In this document: positions 6,663-17,305 of the stretch, one piece after another
How positions within the stretch are numbered: position 1 is the first letter of the stretch
Layout of the letters: every line of letters starts with the position of its first letter
Source: Lysobacteraceae bacterium
Lineage (GTDB): Bacteria; Pseudomonadota; Gammaproteobacteria; Xanthomonadales; Xanthomonadaceae
DNA length: 20,496 nt
Assembly (NCBI GenBank): GCA_028293685.1
Contig: JAQGOI010000184.1
Span: forward strand, 1 to 20,496
Direction: 5' to 3'
Notes under the pieces: model-generated
Told to the model about the DNA's origin: nothing
The model's database searches: none
What the model saw: the letters and a program-made list of their open reading frames with translations, nothing else
Translations under genes and position numbers: made by a program

Positions 6663-7982
6663 ATGACGTTTGAAACACTCGGGCTCTCGCCCGCGCTGCT
6701 GCGCGCGCTCGCCGAAAACAACTACACCATCCCCACGCCGATCCAGATTGAGGCGATTCCGCTGGCGATGGCCGGCCACGATCTGCTCGGTGGCGCACAG
6801 ACCGGAACCGGCAAGACCGCGGCGTTTGCTTTGCCGCTGCTGCAGCGCCTGTCCAAGCAGACTCCGCCGAACGGTTCGCGCAAGCCGCGTGCGCTGATCC
6901 TGACGCCGACGCGCGAGCTTGCCGTGCAGGTCGCCGAAAGCATCAAGACCTACGGGCGCCACCTGCACCTGAATGTCACCACGATCTACGGCGGCGCCGG
7001 CATGGGTCCGCAGGTCGACAGCCTGCGTCGCGGTACCGACATCCTTGTCGCGACCCCGGGCCGTCTGATCGATCACCTCGAGCGCGGCAGCGCCAAGCTC
7101 GACGCGATCGAAGTGCTGGTGCTGGACGAAGCCGACCGCATGCTCGACATGGGCTTTTTGCCGGCGATCAAGCGCATCCTCAACCGCGTGCCGAAGGAGC
7201 GGCAGACGCTGTTGTTCTCGGCCACGTTCGAGGAGCAGATCAAGTCGCTGGCGCTCGAGTTCATGCGCGATCCCAAGCAGGTGCAGGTCACGGCGAAGAA
7301 CACCATCGCCGAGACCATCGTGCATCGCGCGCACCCGGTCGACGGCTCGCGCAAGCGCGACCTGCTGATCGACATCCTGACCAAGCGTCACACCGACCAG
7401 GTGTTGATCTTCGGCAAGACCAAGCACGGCTGCAATCGCCTGGCCGAACAACTGGAGACCGCGGGCCTCAAGGCCGTCGCGATCCATGGCAACAAGAGCC
7501 AGGCCCAGCGCCAGAAAGCCCTGCGCGACTTCAAGATGGGCAAGGCACGCGTGCTCGTCGCCACCGACGTTGCCGCACGCGGATTGGACATCCCGAACCT
7601 GCCGTTGGTCATCAACCATGACCTGCCGATGGTTGCCGAGGACTACATCCATCGCATCGGCCGTACCGGCCGTGCCGGAGCGACCGGAGAAGCGCTGTCG
7701 CTGGTATCGCCGGAAGAGGGTGGCCTGCTGCGCCAGATCCAGCGCATGCTGAAAGTCGAGCTGGTGATGGACGTGGTCGAAGGCTATGCGCCGAGCAAGC
7801 CGATCCGCCTGGATACACCAATCCCGCGCAATGGTGGAGGCCAGCGTGACGGACAGCGTCCGCCACCGCGTCCCGGCCATCGTCCGCATGCACGGCCGGC
7901 GCCGCGCACCGCGCACGCCGGTCCGAAGCAGCGTTCGGGTGGGCAGGGTGCATGGGCAGGCAGGCGCGATACGCGCGCCTGA
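6663..7982 (+). CDS. rhlE: DEAD-box ATP-dependent RNA helicase, RhlE type
   Basis: A 439-residue RNA helicase that unwinds duplex RNA using ATP, acting in ribosome assembly and RNA decay in relatives. The full motif set is present: Q motif at the N-terminus (TPIQ at 25-28), Walker A AQTGTGKT at 45-52, PTRELA 82-87, TPGR 131-134, DEAD 155-158, SAT in domain 1, then VATDVAARGLD and HRIGRTGRAG in domain 2. The tail from about residue 390 is disordered and basic (Pro, Gly, Arg and His rich), as in RhlE proteins, and may bind RNA. The ATG at 6663 starts right at the Q-motif region, with GGAG 10 nt upstream. A strong intrinsic terminator follows. RhlE is the best subfamily match; RhlB and SrmB are less likely from the tail and length. 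Confidence 0.93.
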   Translation: MTFETLGLSPALLRALAENNYTIPTPIQIEAIPLAMAGHDLLGGAQTGTGKTAAFALPLLQRLSKQTPPNGSRKPRALILTPTRELAVQVAESIKTYGRHLHLNVTTIYGGAGMGPQVDSLRRGTDILVATPGRLIDHLERGSAKLDAIEVLVLDEADRMLDMGFLPAIKRILNRVPKERQTLLFSATFEEQIKSLALEFMRDPKQVQVTAKNTIAETIVHRAHPVDGSRKRDLLIDILTKRHTDQVLIFGKTKHGCNRLAEQLETAGLKAVAIHGNKSQAQRQKALRDFKMGKARVLVATDVAARGLDIPNLPLVINHDLPMVAEDYIHRIGRTGRAGATGEALSLVSPEEGGLLRQIQRMLKVELVMDVVEGYAPSKPIRLDTPIPRNGGGQRDGQRPPPRPGHRPHARPAPRTAHAGPKQRSGGQGAWAGRRDTRA

Positions 7983-8002
7983 TTCGTTCGTCAGCTTGGA
8001 AG

Positions 8003-8030
8003 AAAGGGCCGGCAATGCCGGCCCTTTTTA
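8003..8030 (+). terminator. Rho-independent terminator after the helicase gene
   Basis: GGGCCGGC-AAT-GCCGGCCC forms an 8-bp perfect stem at 8006-8024, extended by AAA/TTT, followed by TTTTT. It lies 23 nt after the helicase stop. On the other strand only a short T-run follows, so it works mainly for the plus strand, although the convergent gene ends nearby at 8047. Confidence 0.92.
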
Positions 8031-8046
8031 TTTGAAGTCGGCGCAA

Positions 8047-8268
8047 TCACATCGCCGCAGCGTGCTCCCGCTGGCGTGCGGACGCTCGTGACCAGATACG
8101 TTTGGATGCCGTCCGCGCGCGATACAGCAGCGGAATCAGCGCGACCGCCGCGGCATTCGCGGCCGTGCGCAGGCCGATGAACTCCGCCAGCACCGCGTTG
8201 ACGCAGAAGAACGCCGCCAATCCGATGAACAAACGCATGCTGCGATCGTGCAGCAGGCTGATGCTCAA
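8047..8268 (-). CDS. Small two-helix membrane protein, unknown function
   Basis: A 73-residue product. Two hydrophobic segments, about 12-28 and 34-49, are followed by a basic, Arg- and Lys-rich tail (TASKRIWSRASARQR), suggesting an inner-membrane hairpin with the tail in the cytoplasm. The longest frame starts with TTG at 8266-8268, which overlaps the stop of the DUF502 gene as TTGA, an arrangement suggesting translational coupling. The alternative ATG at 8238 (MRLFIGL...) has no clear ribosome binding site. It is last in the cnoX-kinase-DUF502 direction, facing the helicase terminator. No family recognised. The conserved membrane topology and tight overlap make it likely real, but it is short. 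Confidence 0.55.
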   Translation of the reverse strand: MSISLLHDRSMRLFIGLAAFFCVNAVLAEFIGLRTAANAAAVALIPLLYRARTASKRIWSRASARQREHAAAM

Positions 8269-8975
8269 GGCGGCTGGTCCGCAGCCAGCGGACGCACCGA
8301 AAACGGAATGGTGTCGGGCGCGACGGCGCCGCCGGAAATGATGAAGCTCATCGCCTGATCGACGCTCCAGTCGGTTGGTGTGAGCCGCTCCACCGGCACG
8401 ATCTCGAGATAGCCGGATGTCGGATTCGGCGTGGTCGGCACGTACACCGCAGCGAGCTCCCGACCGGTTCCCTGCTCGCGCAGGATGCGGGTGACGAAAC
8501 CGACCGACTTCATCTGGTTGTGCGGAAAATCGATGAGCACGACGCGCTGCGTGCCGTCGGGTTGCGTCTGCAGGATGTCGAGCAGTTTGCGGGCGCTGCC
8601 ATAGATGGTGTTCGCCAGAGGGATCCGCGCGATCACGATTTCAAACCAGCGCAACAGTTGCTGGCCGACCACCCGTCGCGCCATGACGCCGGACAGCAGG
8701 ATCACCGCCAGCGTCGCGATCAGGGCCAGCGCGGTCTGCACCCAGGGTTGGTCCAGCCAGCCGAGTGCCGGCTTGGTGATGGCCAGATCGTGGAGCAGCG
8801 GCCCGATCAATGGACGACTGATGTCCGACAACAGGACGAAGACGAATTTGATCACCACCCAGGTCAGCCACAACGGCAGCAAGGTCAGCAGGCCGGTCAG
8901 GAACACTTTCTGGAAGCTGCGCCTCGGGGAGGCGTTATGCGGCGGCCTTGGCAATGGCACGGCGGAATCTGGCAT
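8265..8975 (-). CDS. DUF502 family membrane protein
   Basis: A 236-residue integral membrane protein. Two transmembrane segments, about 24-49 (FLTGLLTLLPLWLTWVVIKF) and 80-97, are followed by a soluble domain with the DUF502 pattern: IPLANTIYGSARKLLD, then VVLIDFPH, a GFVTR strand, VYVPTTPNPTSGYLEIVP, and a C-terminal MSFIISGG. These are the family hallmarks; no biochemical function is established. The ATG at 8975 has GGAAG 6 nt upstream. The open frame continues to 9365 only because it overlaps the kinase gene. It lies 38 nt downstream of the kinase stop and overlaps the following small membrane protein by a few bases, so the three are probably co-transcribed. Confidence 0.92.
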   Translation of the reverse strand: MPDSAVPLPRPPHNASPRRSFQKVFLTGLLTLLPLWLTWVVIKFVFVLLSDISRPLIGPLLHDLAITKPALGWLDQPWVQTALALIATLAVILLSGVMARRVVGQQLLRWFEIVIARIPLANTIYGSARKLLDILQTQPDGTQRVVLIDFPHNQMKSVGFVTRILREQGTGRELAAVYVPTTPNPTSGYLEIVPVERLTPTDWSVDQAMSFIISGGAVAPDTIPFSVRPLAADQPP

Positions 8976-9013
8976 CGGGGACTTCCATGAGGACGCGTCT
9001 GCGCGAAGCGCGA

Positions 9014-11077
9014 TTATTGATCGCGCACCAGGCGAAAGCCCACATCGTCGTACCCGCGGCGGGAATCGAGCGCGCGTGCCCCGGAGGGATTGTGGCCGGT
9101 CGTCAGGCGCTGGTTGCACCCCTGGACGCATTCCTGGACCCAGGTCGTCACCGAGGTCGGCGCGCTTGCGGCGGGCAGCGCTTTTGCTTCGGCTGCCGTT
9201 GGCAGGCGATAGGGATGGCCATTGCGCTGGCCGAGCCAGCGTGCATATGCCTCGGCATCGCTCCACGACACACAGACGACCGGATTGATTGCCGACTGGT
9301 TGAAACCCGGCGCCTTCCATGATTTTGGAGACAGCAGCCGCAGCAGCGAAGTACGCTCGCGACACAACGCTGCCGGGCGGCTTGTGGCCAGGGCAAAGCG
9401 CGCGTAGTCGGCGCGACTGACGTCGCCTGGCGCCGCGGCAATGACTTTGTCACCGACGCGCACCAGCTGCATGTGGTCGTTGCCCTGGAGCGTCTGTCCG
9501 GGTTGCGGAATGCGTTGTGCCCGAGCGGTCAGGCCGGCAATCGTCTTTGGAGCCACGCCCAGTTTGCGAGCCGTTTCGACGGCGGCCAGCGCGGAGGTGC
9601 GGTTGAAACTCTTTTCGGCGGCACTCATCCGCGCGCCCATGGCACTGTCGACGCGTTCGCGCAGCGCCTGTACCGCGGTGCTGTCGCCCTGCCTGGTCTG
9701 CATTGCGATCAGGTTTGCGTGTTGCAGATAGTCTTCCGCACGGCGGTCATTGCCGATCTGCAGGTTTTTGTCCGCCTTGTCTCCAAGCGCCCGCAGCAGT
9801 TGCCCGATATCGCCCGCCAGGCGCGAATGGTTCGGGTCGACTTTCCAGGCGGCGACAAGGCTGTCGTAAGCGTTGTTACCCGGGGGAGCCGTGAGATTCT
9901 GTTGTCGCAATTGCTGTTCGGCCGCAGCGACCCAGTGTTCGGCGGGCGACACTGGTAACGGCCGCAGCATCTGCGTGCCCGGGTCACCTGGACTGTCCGC
10001 CGAATCGGAAGTCACCGCAATGCCGGGGAGCGCGCCGGGCTGCGGCAGATCGTGACCGGCGATCGCAGGAGCCCGGAAGAAAACCCCCGGCCCCCGCTCC
10101 GTGTGGCGCAATACGACGCCAGTCGTGGCTGCGATGGCCAGCAGCACGATCAACCAAGCCGTTTTCGGCCAGCGGCGTAGGGTTCCAATCCCATGCTGTG
10201 CCTTGTTCATCAGCCGCGTCATTGGCTGGCTGCTGCGACGGGGCACCCGGTCCAGCGCGTCGCACATCTGTCGGGCCGTGCGGTAGCGTTGCGCCGGCGA
10301 CTTGCACAGTGCCTTGTCGATGAAGCGTTGCCAGTGGCGCAACGAACGCGGTAAACGCGGGATCGGATCCTGCGCGTGCATGACGGCCATCGACAGCGCA
10401 TCGCCAGCCATGTACGGCAGATGCCCGGTCAACATTTCCCAGGCCAGGACGCCTACGCTGTACAGGTCGGCGCGCGCATCGACTTCTTCACCGCGCGCCT
10501 GCTCCGGCGCCATGTACGCCGTGCTGCCGACCGCCATGCCGGCCGTCGTGACGCGGGGACCGAACCGCCGCAGCGCAATGCCGAAATCAGCAAGCAGCGG
10601 ACGTTCGGCTTCGTCGAACAGCACGTTCTCGGCCTTGACGTCGCGATGCACCACACCGCGCTGGTGTGCGTAGTCGAGCGCGACCAGCAACGAATGCAGG
10701 ATCGCCCGAACGCGCGCGTGCGCGTTGTCCAGTCCATCCTGGGTGAAGTCGCGCTGGCCGAGATGGCCGTGGGCGAGGAATGGCATCGCGTAATAGGGCA
10801 ATCCGTCGCGCGTGCGACCGATCTCGAAGATGCCGACGATATGCGGGTGTTCCAGCCTGGCGATCGTCCGTGCTTCGTTCTCGAAGCGACGACGGCTCAC
10901 TTCATCGGCAAGTGCCTCGGGCAGCATGACCTTGATCGCGACTTCGCGTTCGAGCGACATCTGCTCGCCCAGGTAGACCGTCGACATCCCGCCGTTGCCG
11001 ATGACGCGCGACAGCCGATAGCCGGCAATGTCCGGCATGGCGGCGTCGATGGCGCGGTCGGGCAATGGGTTGGACAT
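9014..11077 (-). CDS. Transmembrane Ser/Thr protein kinase with C-terminal FGE-sulfatase-like domain
   Basis: 687 residues. The N-terminal Hanks-type kinase has glycine loop GNGGMSTVY (27-35), catalytic Lys49 in VAIK, HRDVKAEN (144-151), DFG (164-166) and APE (190-192), so it should be active. A juxtamembrane basic stretch leads to one transmembrane helix (about 306-323), placing the rest in the periplasm. After a helical middle with TPR-like character comes a domain resembling the formylglycine-generating enzyme/SUMF1 fold: PVVCVSWSDAEAYARWLG, then YRLPTAAEAKALP, W-QECVQGC, and RGYDDVGFRLVRD at the end. It is shorter than true FGE enzymes, so it is probably a sensor or binding module. ATG with GGGGA 5 nt upstream; 78 nt downstream of cnoX on the same strand. 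The kinase part is certain; the C-terminal assignment is good but partial. Confidence 0.92.
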   Translation of the reverse strand: MSNPLPDRAIDAAMPDIAGYRLSRVIGNGGMSTVYLGEQMSLEREVAIKVMLPEALADEVSRRRFENEARTIARLEHPHIVGIFEIGRTRDGLPYYAMPFLAHGHLGQRDFTQDGLDNAHARVRAILHSLLVALDYAHQRGVVHRDVKAENVLFDEAERPLLADFGIALRRFGPRVTTAGMAVGSTAYMAPEQARGEEVDARADLYSVGVLAWEMLTGHLPYMAGDALSMAVMHAQDPIPRLPRSLRHWQRFIDKALCKSPAQRYRTARQMCDALDRVPRRSSQPMTRLMNKAQHGIGTLRRWPKTAWLIVLLAIAATTGVVLRHTERGPGVFFRAPAIAGHDLPQPGALPGIAVTSDSADSPGDPGTQMLRPLPVSPAEHWVAAAEQQLRQQNLTAPPGNNAYDSLVAAWKVDPNHSRLAGDIGQLLRALGDKADKNLQIGNDRRAEDYLQHANLIAMQTRQGDSTAVQALRERVDSAMGARMSAAEKSFNRTSALAAVETARKLGVAPKTIAGLTARAQRIPQPGQTLQGNDHMQLVRVGDKVIAAAPGDVSRADYARFALATSRPAALCRERTSLLRLLSPKSWKAPGFNQSAINPVVCVSWSDAEAYARWLGQRNGHPYRLPTAAEAKALPAASAPTSVTTWVQECVQGCNQRLTTGHNPSGARALDSRRGYDDVGFRLVRDQ

Positions 11078-11155
11078 GTGATCCCCGGTGGCAGCGCGAG
11101 CATACGCTGGGCGACCACGGCGGTGATCGCCGGACGCGCCGTATGCCGTATGCGG

Positions 11156-12031
11156 CTATACGAGCAGCAGCGAAGCCATCCTGCGGCGGTATCGGCCGAC
11201 CAGTTCGTCGTCATCGATGATGCGGAAGGCGTCCAGCAATGCCTGTTTCGGCAGCCCCGACTCGAAGCCCCGGTTGCGCTGCAGCATTTCCAGGAACTGC
11301 TCCAGGCCGGCTTCCGGGTCGCCGCCGACGATGCGCTGCATGCCCAACAGGTACCGCGCGCGCAGATCGTCGGGATTGGACGTGATCGCCGTTTCGAGGA
11401 TCTGCGGTGGCGGCGCATCGCGCACCAGCGTCGCGAATTTCAGCCGGGTGCGTGCCTTGGTGGCCCGCTCGTCGGTGGACAGGTTGGCCGGCAAACTATC
11501 GAGCAACTGCTCGGCCTCGTGCGAGTTGCCGGTGGCGAGTAGCGCGAGCGCCAGGTCGAGTTTCAACTCGGGCTGTTCGGGCGCTGCTTCGACGGCTTTG
11601 CGCAGTCGCATCACTTCCGCATGTGGGTCGAGCGACGGGGTGATCTCCGACGCTTCAGGCTCCGGCGCCGCGGCAGCCGGTTCGATGCCGTGATGCTTGA
11701 GGAATTCGCGCAGCTGGCCTTCGGGCAGCGCACCGGGAAAGCCATCGACCAGCTGTCCATCCTTGACCAGCATCACGGTCGGTATGGAGCGGATCTGGAA
11801 GGCCGCCGCGAGCTGCTGTTCGGCGTCGACATCGACCTTGGCCAGCAGGAATGCGCCGTTGTAGTCGGCAGCGAGTTTTTCCAGGGTCGGCCCCAGCTGC
11901 TTGCACGGCCCGCACCAAGCGGCCCAGAAATCGACAAGAACCGGAACCTGTAGCGACCGTTTGAGCACGTCGGCTTCGAAGCTGGCCGTCGTGGCATCGA
12001 ACACATGGTTGGGTTGCGCGGTTTCGCTCAT
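11156..12031 (-). CDS. cnoX: CnoX (YbbN)-type thioredoxin-TPR chaperone
   Basis: 291 residues. N-terminal thioredoxin domain with redox-active WCGPC at 39-43 and the cis-Pro motif IPTVMLV; an Ala/Pro/Glu-rich linker around 120-135; C-terminal tetratricopeptide-like helices (PEQPELKLDLALALLATG..., NPDDLRARYLLGMQ) ending in the family-typical helix. CnoX holds unfolding proteins and hands them to GroEL and DnaK during oxidative stress, in the cytoplasm. In E. coli the active-site cysteines are lost, whereas here both are present, as in CnoX of other proteobacteria, so thioredoxin activity is likely. It ends with TAG, the only full-length gene in the window using that stop. It lies upstream of the kinase gene, possibly in one transcript. 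The start ATG has only a weak ribosome binding site. Confidence 0.93.
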   Translation of the reverse strand: MSETAQPNHVFDATTASFEADVLKRSLQVPVLVDFWAAWCGPCKQLGPTLEKLAADYNGAFLLAKVDVDAEQQLAAAFQIRSIPTVMLVKDGQLVDGFPGALPEGQLREFLKHHGIEPAAAAPEPEASEITPSLDPHAEVMRLRKAVEAAPEQPELKLDLALALLATGNSHEAEQLLDSLPANLSTDERATKARTRLKFATLVRDAPPPQILETAITSNPDDLRARYLLGMQRIVGGDPEAGLEQFLEMLQRNRGFESGLPKQALLDAFRIIDDDELVGRYRRRMASLLLV

Positions 12032-12146
12032 GGGCAGCCGTATTCGAGGGAAAGGGGATCAGGCAAGCGGCTATCAGGGGCTTGCCGACCGTGACGCTAG
12101 CATTTCACCGTCGCAGGAAACGATGAAGGCACGCACGCTGCCGCTT

Positions 12147-12398
12147 TCAGCCGAAACGCAACTTCAGCCCGAGGATCGTCGCTGCGAGCAGGAGCGTAAT
12201 CGTGTTCGCGGCGATCATCGGCCAGGAGCCAAGCACCAGTCCATATCCCAGCCAGCAGCCGATGCCCACGGTAAACGCCGCATACATCGGCAACGAAATG
12301 CTGCGAGCATCCCTGCTGCGGATCAGCTTGACCGCCTGCGGGACGAACGACAGGGTCGTGAGCGTTGCCGCGGCGTATCCAATCCATTCGCCGGTCAT
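12147..12398 (-). CDS. SemiSWEET sugar transporter (PQ-loop, MtN3 family)
   Basis: An 83-residue triple-helix protein, the usual size of a SemiSWEET subunit, which dimerises to form a sugar uniporter in the inner membrane. Three hydrophobic helices lie at about 5-22, 35-56 and 61-80. The PQ motif is in TLSFVPQ (residues 20-21), followed by KLIRSRDARSISLPMY, the typical loop. A Trp in helix 2 (GCWLGYG) and an Asn in helix 3 (AANTITLL) match the sugar-pocket residues known from family structures. I chose ATG 12398 with GAAG about 8 nt upstream; a GTG at 12407 would add three residues. It stands between the amidohydrolase and cnoX, same strand, with gaps of about 80 and 115 bp, and a shared transcript is unproven. 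Possible substrates are mono- or disaccharides. Confidence 0.9.
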   Translation of the reverse strand: MTGEWIGYAAATLTTLSFVPQAVKLIRSRDARSISLPMYAAFTVGIGCWLGYGLVLGSWPMIAANTITLLLAATILGLKLRFG

Positions 12399-12477
12399 GG
12401 TGAGCACTTCGCGGTGTCACGCACCTGCACGCTTGCGTTCGCGCGCCGGTGGGTATGTCTCTGCGTCGGGGACACCT

Positions 12478-13809
12478 TCATGGCTGGCGATAGACCTGGC
12501 CGCCCTTCATCACGAAGTTCACCTGTTTCATCACCGCGATATCGCTCAGCGGATTGCCCGGTACCGCAACGATGTCGGCGAACTTTCCGACCTCGACGCT
12601 GCCGACGTTCCTGTCCATGCGCAGCAGCTTTGCCGCGTTGCGCGTTGCCGTCTGCAGAACGAACGATGCCGGCATCCCGGCCTGCACCATCAGTTCGAAC
12701 TCGTGCGCATTGTCGCCATGTGGATAGACGCCGGCGTCGGTGCCGAATGCGATCTGCACGCCGGCACGGTAGGCCTTGCCCGCCGTGGCCATGATGCGCG
12801 GGCCGACCTGCAGGGCCTTGGCGGCGACCTGGGCGGGATAGAAGCCGGGTATTTTCGCCTTCGCACCGGCGTATTCGCCGGCAATGATCGTCGGCACAAG
12901 CCAGGTGCCGTGCTGTTTCATCAGCTTCATGTCGGCATCGTCCATGAAGGTCCCGTGCTCGATCGAGTCGACGCCGGCCAGCACCGCTCGACGGATCGCC
13001 TCGGCGCCGTGGGCGTGCGCGGCGACCGGATAGCCGTAGTCCTTTGCCGCCGCCACCAGTGCGTTCAATTCCGCCTGCGTTAGCTGGGCATTGTCGACAC
13101 TGGCGCTTTCGTCCAGGACGCCGCCCGACGGCATGATCTTGATCAGGTCGACACCGTCCTTGTAGTGCTGGCGAACGGCTTTCCACGCGTCGTCGGGACT
13201 GTTGATGATGCCGTCATCGGGCCCGGGGTTGCCCATCAGATCGGCGCGGTAACCATCGCTGCCGTCTGCGTGGCCGCCGGTCGAGCCGATGGGCTTGCCA
13301 GCGGTCAGGATGCGGGGGCCTTCGACGAGTCCGGCGTTGACGGCATTGCGCAGGGCGATGCTCTCGTTGGCGTTGTCGCCAAGGTTGCGGACGGTCGTGA
13401 AGCCGGCTTCCAGCGTCCGTCGGGCGTACGCCGTCGCGCGGATCGCGTAATCCGCCGGATTGAGCCGGAACTGATCGGAATAGGTCGTCGCCGAGAACTG
13501 GTCGCTCAGATGCACATGGCTGTCGATCAGCCCCGGAAGGCACGTCGCCTGGCCCAGTTCGATCGACTGCGCGCCTGCGGGCGCCGCCATGCGGCCGGGC
13601 TGCACCGATTCGATCCGCTCGCCGCGGACCAGGATGCTGGTCTCGCCTGCAAGGGTGCCGGTCGCCGAGTCGAACAGATGACCGCAGTGCAGCACGCTGG
13701 CCGCTGGCAGCGTGCCCGTTTCGACGCCCTGTGCTACCGGGGCCAGGGTTGCAAGCACCGCAAGCGCGGGGAGTGCGAGGCGGCGCAGGGAAGTCGCTGG
13801 CGTGGGCAT
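12478..13809 (-). CDS. Exported metal-dependent amidohydrolase (imidazolonepropionase/prolidase-like)
   Basis: 443 residues with an N-terminal Sec signal (SLRRLALPALAVLATLAPVAQG), so periplasmic or secreted. Amidohydrolase TIM-barrel motifs: GLIDSHVH with His98 and His100, a probable carboxylated Lys224 in DLIKIMPSGG, AHAHG (265-267), IEHGTF with His285, and FGTDAG with Asp358. Together these form a binuclear metal site. The overall pattern is that of the family around Xaa-Pro dipeptidases and imidazolonepropionase-related hydrolases; members cleave N-acyl or dipeptide amides. The C-terminal PGNPLSDIAVM...VMKGGQVYR strand completes the urease-type beta sandwich. ATG at 13809. It is divergent from leuS with 140 bp between them. 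Substrate unknown; peptide scavenging alongside the M13 enzymes is possible. Confidence 0.9.
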   Translation of the reverse strand: MPTPATSLRRLALPALAVLATLAPVAQGVETGTLPAASVLHCGHLFDSATGTLAGETSILVRGERIESVQPGRMAAPAGAQSIELGQATCLPGLIDSHVHLSDQFSATTYSDQFRLNPADYAIRATAYARRTLEAGFTTVRNLGDNANESIALRNAVNAGLVEGPRILTAGKPIGSTGGHADGSDGYRADLMGNPGPDDGIINSPDDAWKAVRQHYKDGVDLIKIMPSGGVLDESASVDNAQLTQAELNALVAAAKDYGYPVAAHAHGAEAIRRAVLAGVDSIEHGTFMDDADMKLMKQHGTWLVPTIIAGEYAGAKAKIPGFYPAQVAAKALQVGPRIMATAGKAYRAGVQIAFGTDAGVYPHGDNAHEFELMVQAGMPASFVLQTATRNAAKLLRMDRNVGSVEVGKFADIVAVPGNPLSDIAVMKQVNFVMKGGQVYRQP

Positions 13810-13874
13810 GGTCCGATTCGGCGGCTGGAGGTCAGCGGCGAGAATAGCGGCAACCGATGACTTCGTCTGCGTAA

Positions 13875-16673
<2,799 letters not shown>

Positions 16674-16726
16674 TGCGTCCGCGAACGTTGCTTGCCCGCC
16701 CGGCCGCCCTCAATCAGACTGCATCC

Positions 16727-17284
16727 ATGACGACATATCCGATCTCTCGTTCGACCCTCGCGCGCGGATGGCTGTGGATCGTGCTCCTGCTGGGCCTGTC
16801 GGCTTGCGGCTTCCACCTGCGCAACGCGCTGGTGATCCCGCCGGACCTGGGACCGCTGCGCGTGGTTTCGCCCGACCCCTACAGCGCGTTGGCGAGGTCG
16901 CTGTCCGAAGCCCTGGATCGGGCCGGTGCGACCCCGGCGACCGCCGATGCCACCGCCAGTGTCGCGACCCTGCGCATCGTTTCGGAGCGTTGGGCGAGCA
17001 CGCCGCTCTCGGTCGACCAGGCTGGTCGTGCGCAGGAGTACACACTGCGTTATGCGGTGATCTTCCGCCTCAACCGCGCCGACGGCAGCGACTTTGTGCC
17101 GCAGCAGGCGGTGGAACTGTCCCGGGACTACATCTCGGTGCCGACCAATTCGTCAGGCACGGAGGGCGAGCGCGAAATCCTCGCGCGCGAGTTGCGGCGG
17201 GAAATGGTCGCCTCGATCCTGCGTCGCATCGACGCCGCCTCGCGCGAGCCCACCAGCGTGACGGCGCCACCGACCACGCCCTGA
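16727..17284 (+). CDS. lptE: LPS-assembly lipoprotein LptE
   Basis: 185 residues. The lipoprotein signal ends LLLGLSAC with lipidation at Cys27, directly followed by GFHLRNA, the characteristic LptE N-terminus (CGFHLR). LptE plugs LptD in the outer membrane and helps insert lipopolysaccharide. The remainder shows the alternating strand/helix pattern of the family: LRVVSPDPYSALARSLSEAL, RAQEYTLRYAVIFRL, then SRDYISVPTN and a C-terminal amphipathic helix. The frame is open upstream: an ATG at 16673 overlaps the leuS stop as TGATG, suggesting coupling, but that adds 18 non-family residues. I prefer the ATG at 16727, which gives a clean signal peptide. Neither has a strong ribosome binding site. 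Position between leuS and holA is the usual one. Confidence 0.93.
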   Translation: MTTYPISRSTLARGWLWIVLLLGLSACGFHLRNALVIPPDLGPLRVVSPDPYSALARSLSEALDRAGATPATADATASVATLRIVSERWASTPLSVDQAGRAQEYTLRYAVIFRLNRADGSDFVPQQAVELSRDYISVPTNSSGTEGEREILARELRREMVASILRRIDAASREPTSVTAPPTTP

Positions 17285-17305
17285 GCGCGCGTCGGCAGCA
17301 ACCCG

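Noticed and set aside
6615..8015. 466-codon minus-strand frame opposite the helicase gene
   Set aside because: Overlaps the whole DEAD-box gene and its terminator; composition is that of a GC-rich mirror frame.
12062..12086. 7-bp inverted repeat GGCAAGC/GCTTGCC between the SemiSWEET and cnoX genes
   Set aside because: An 11-nt loop and no T-run on either strand; not enough to call a terminator or operator.
12395..13186. 263-codon minus-strand frame overlapping the amidohydrolase gene in another frame
   Set aside because: The amidohydrolase frame carries the metal-binding motifs; the alternative product is Arg/Gly-rich without domains.
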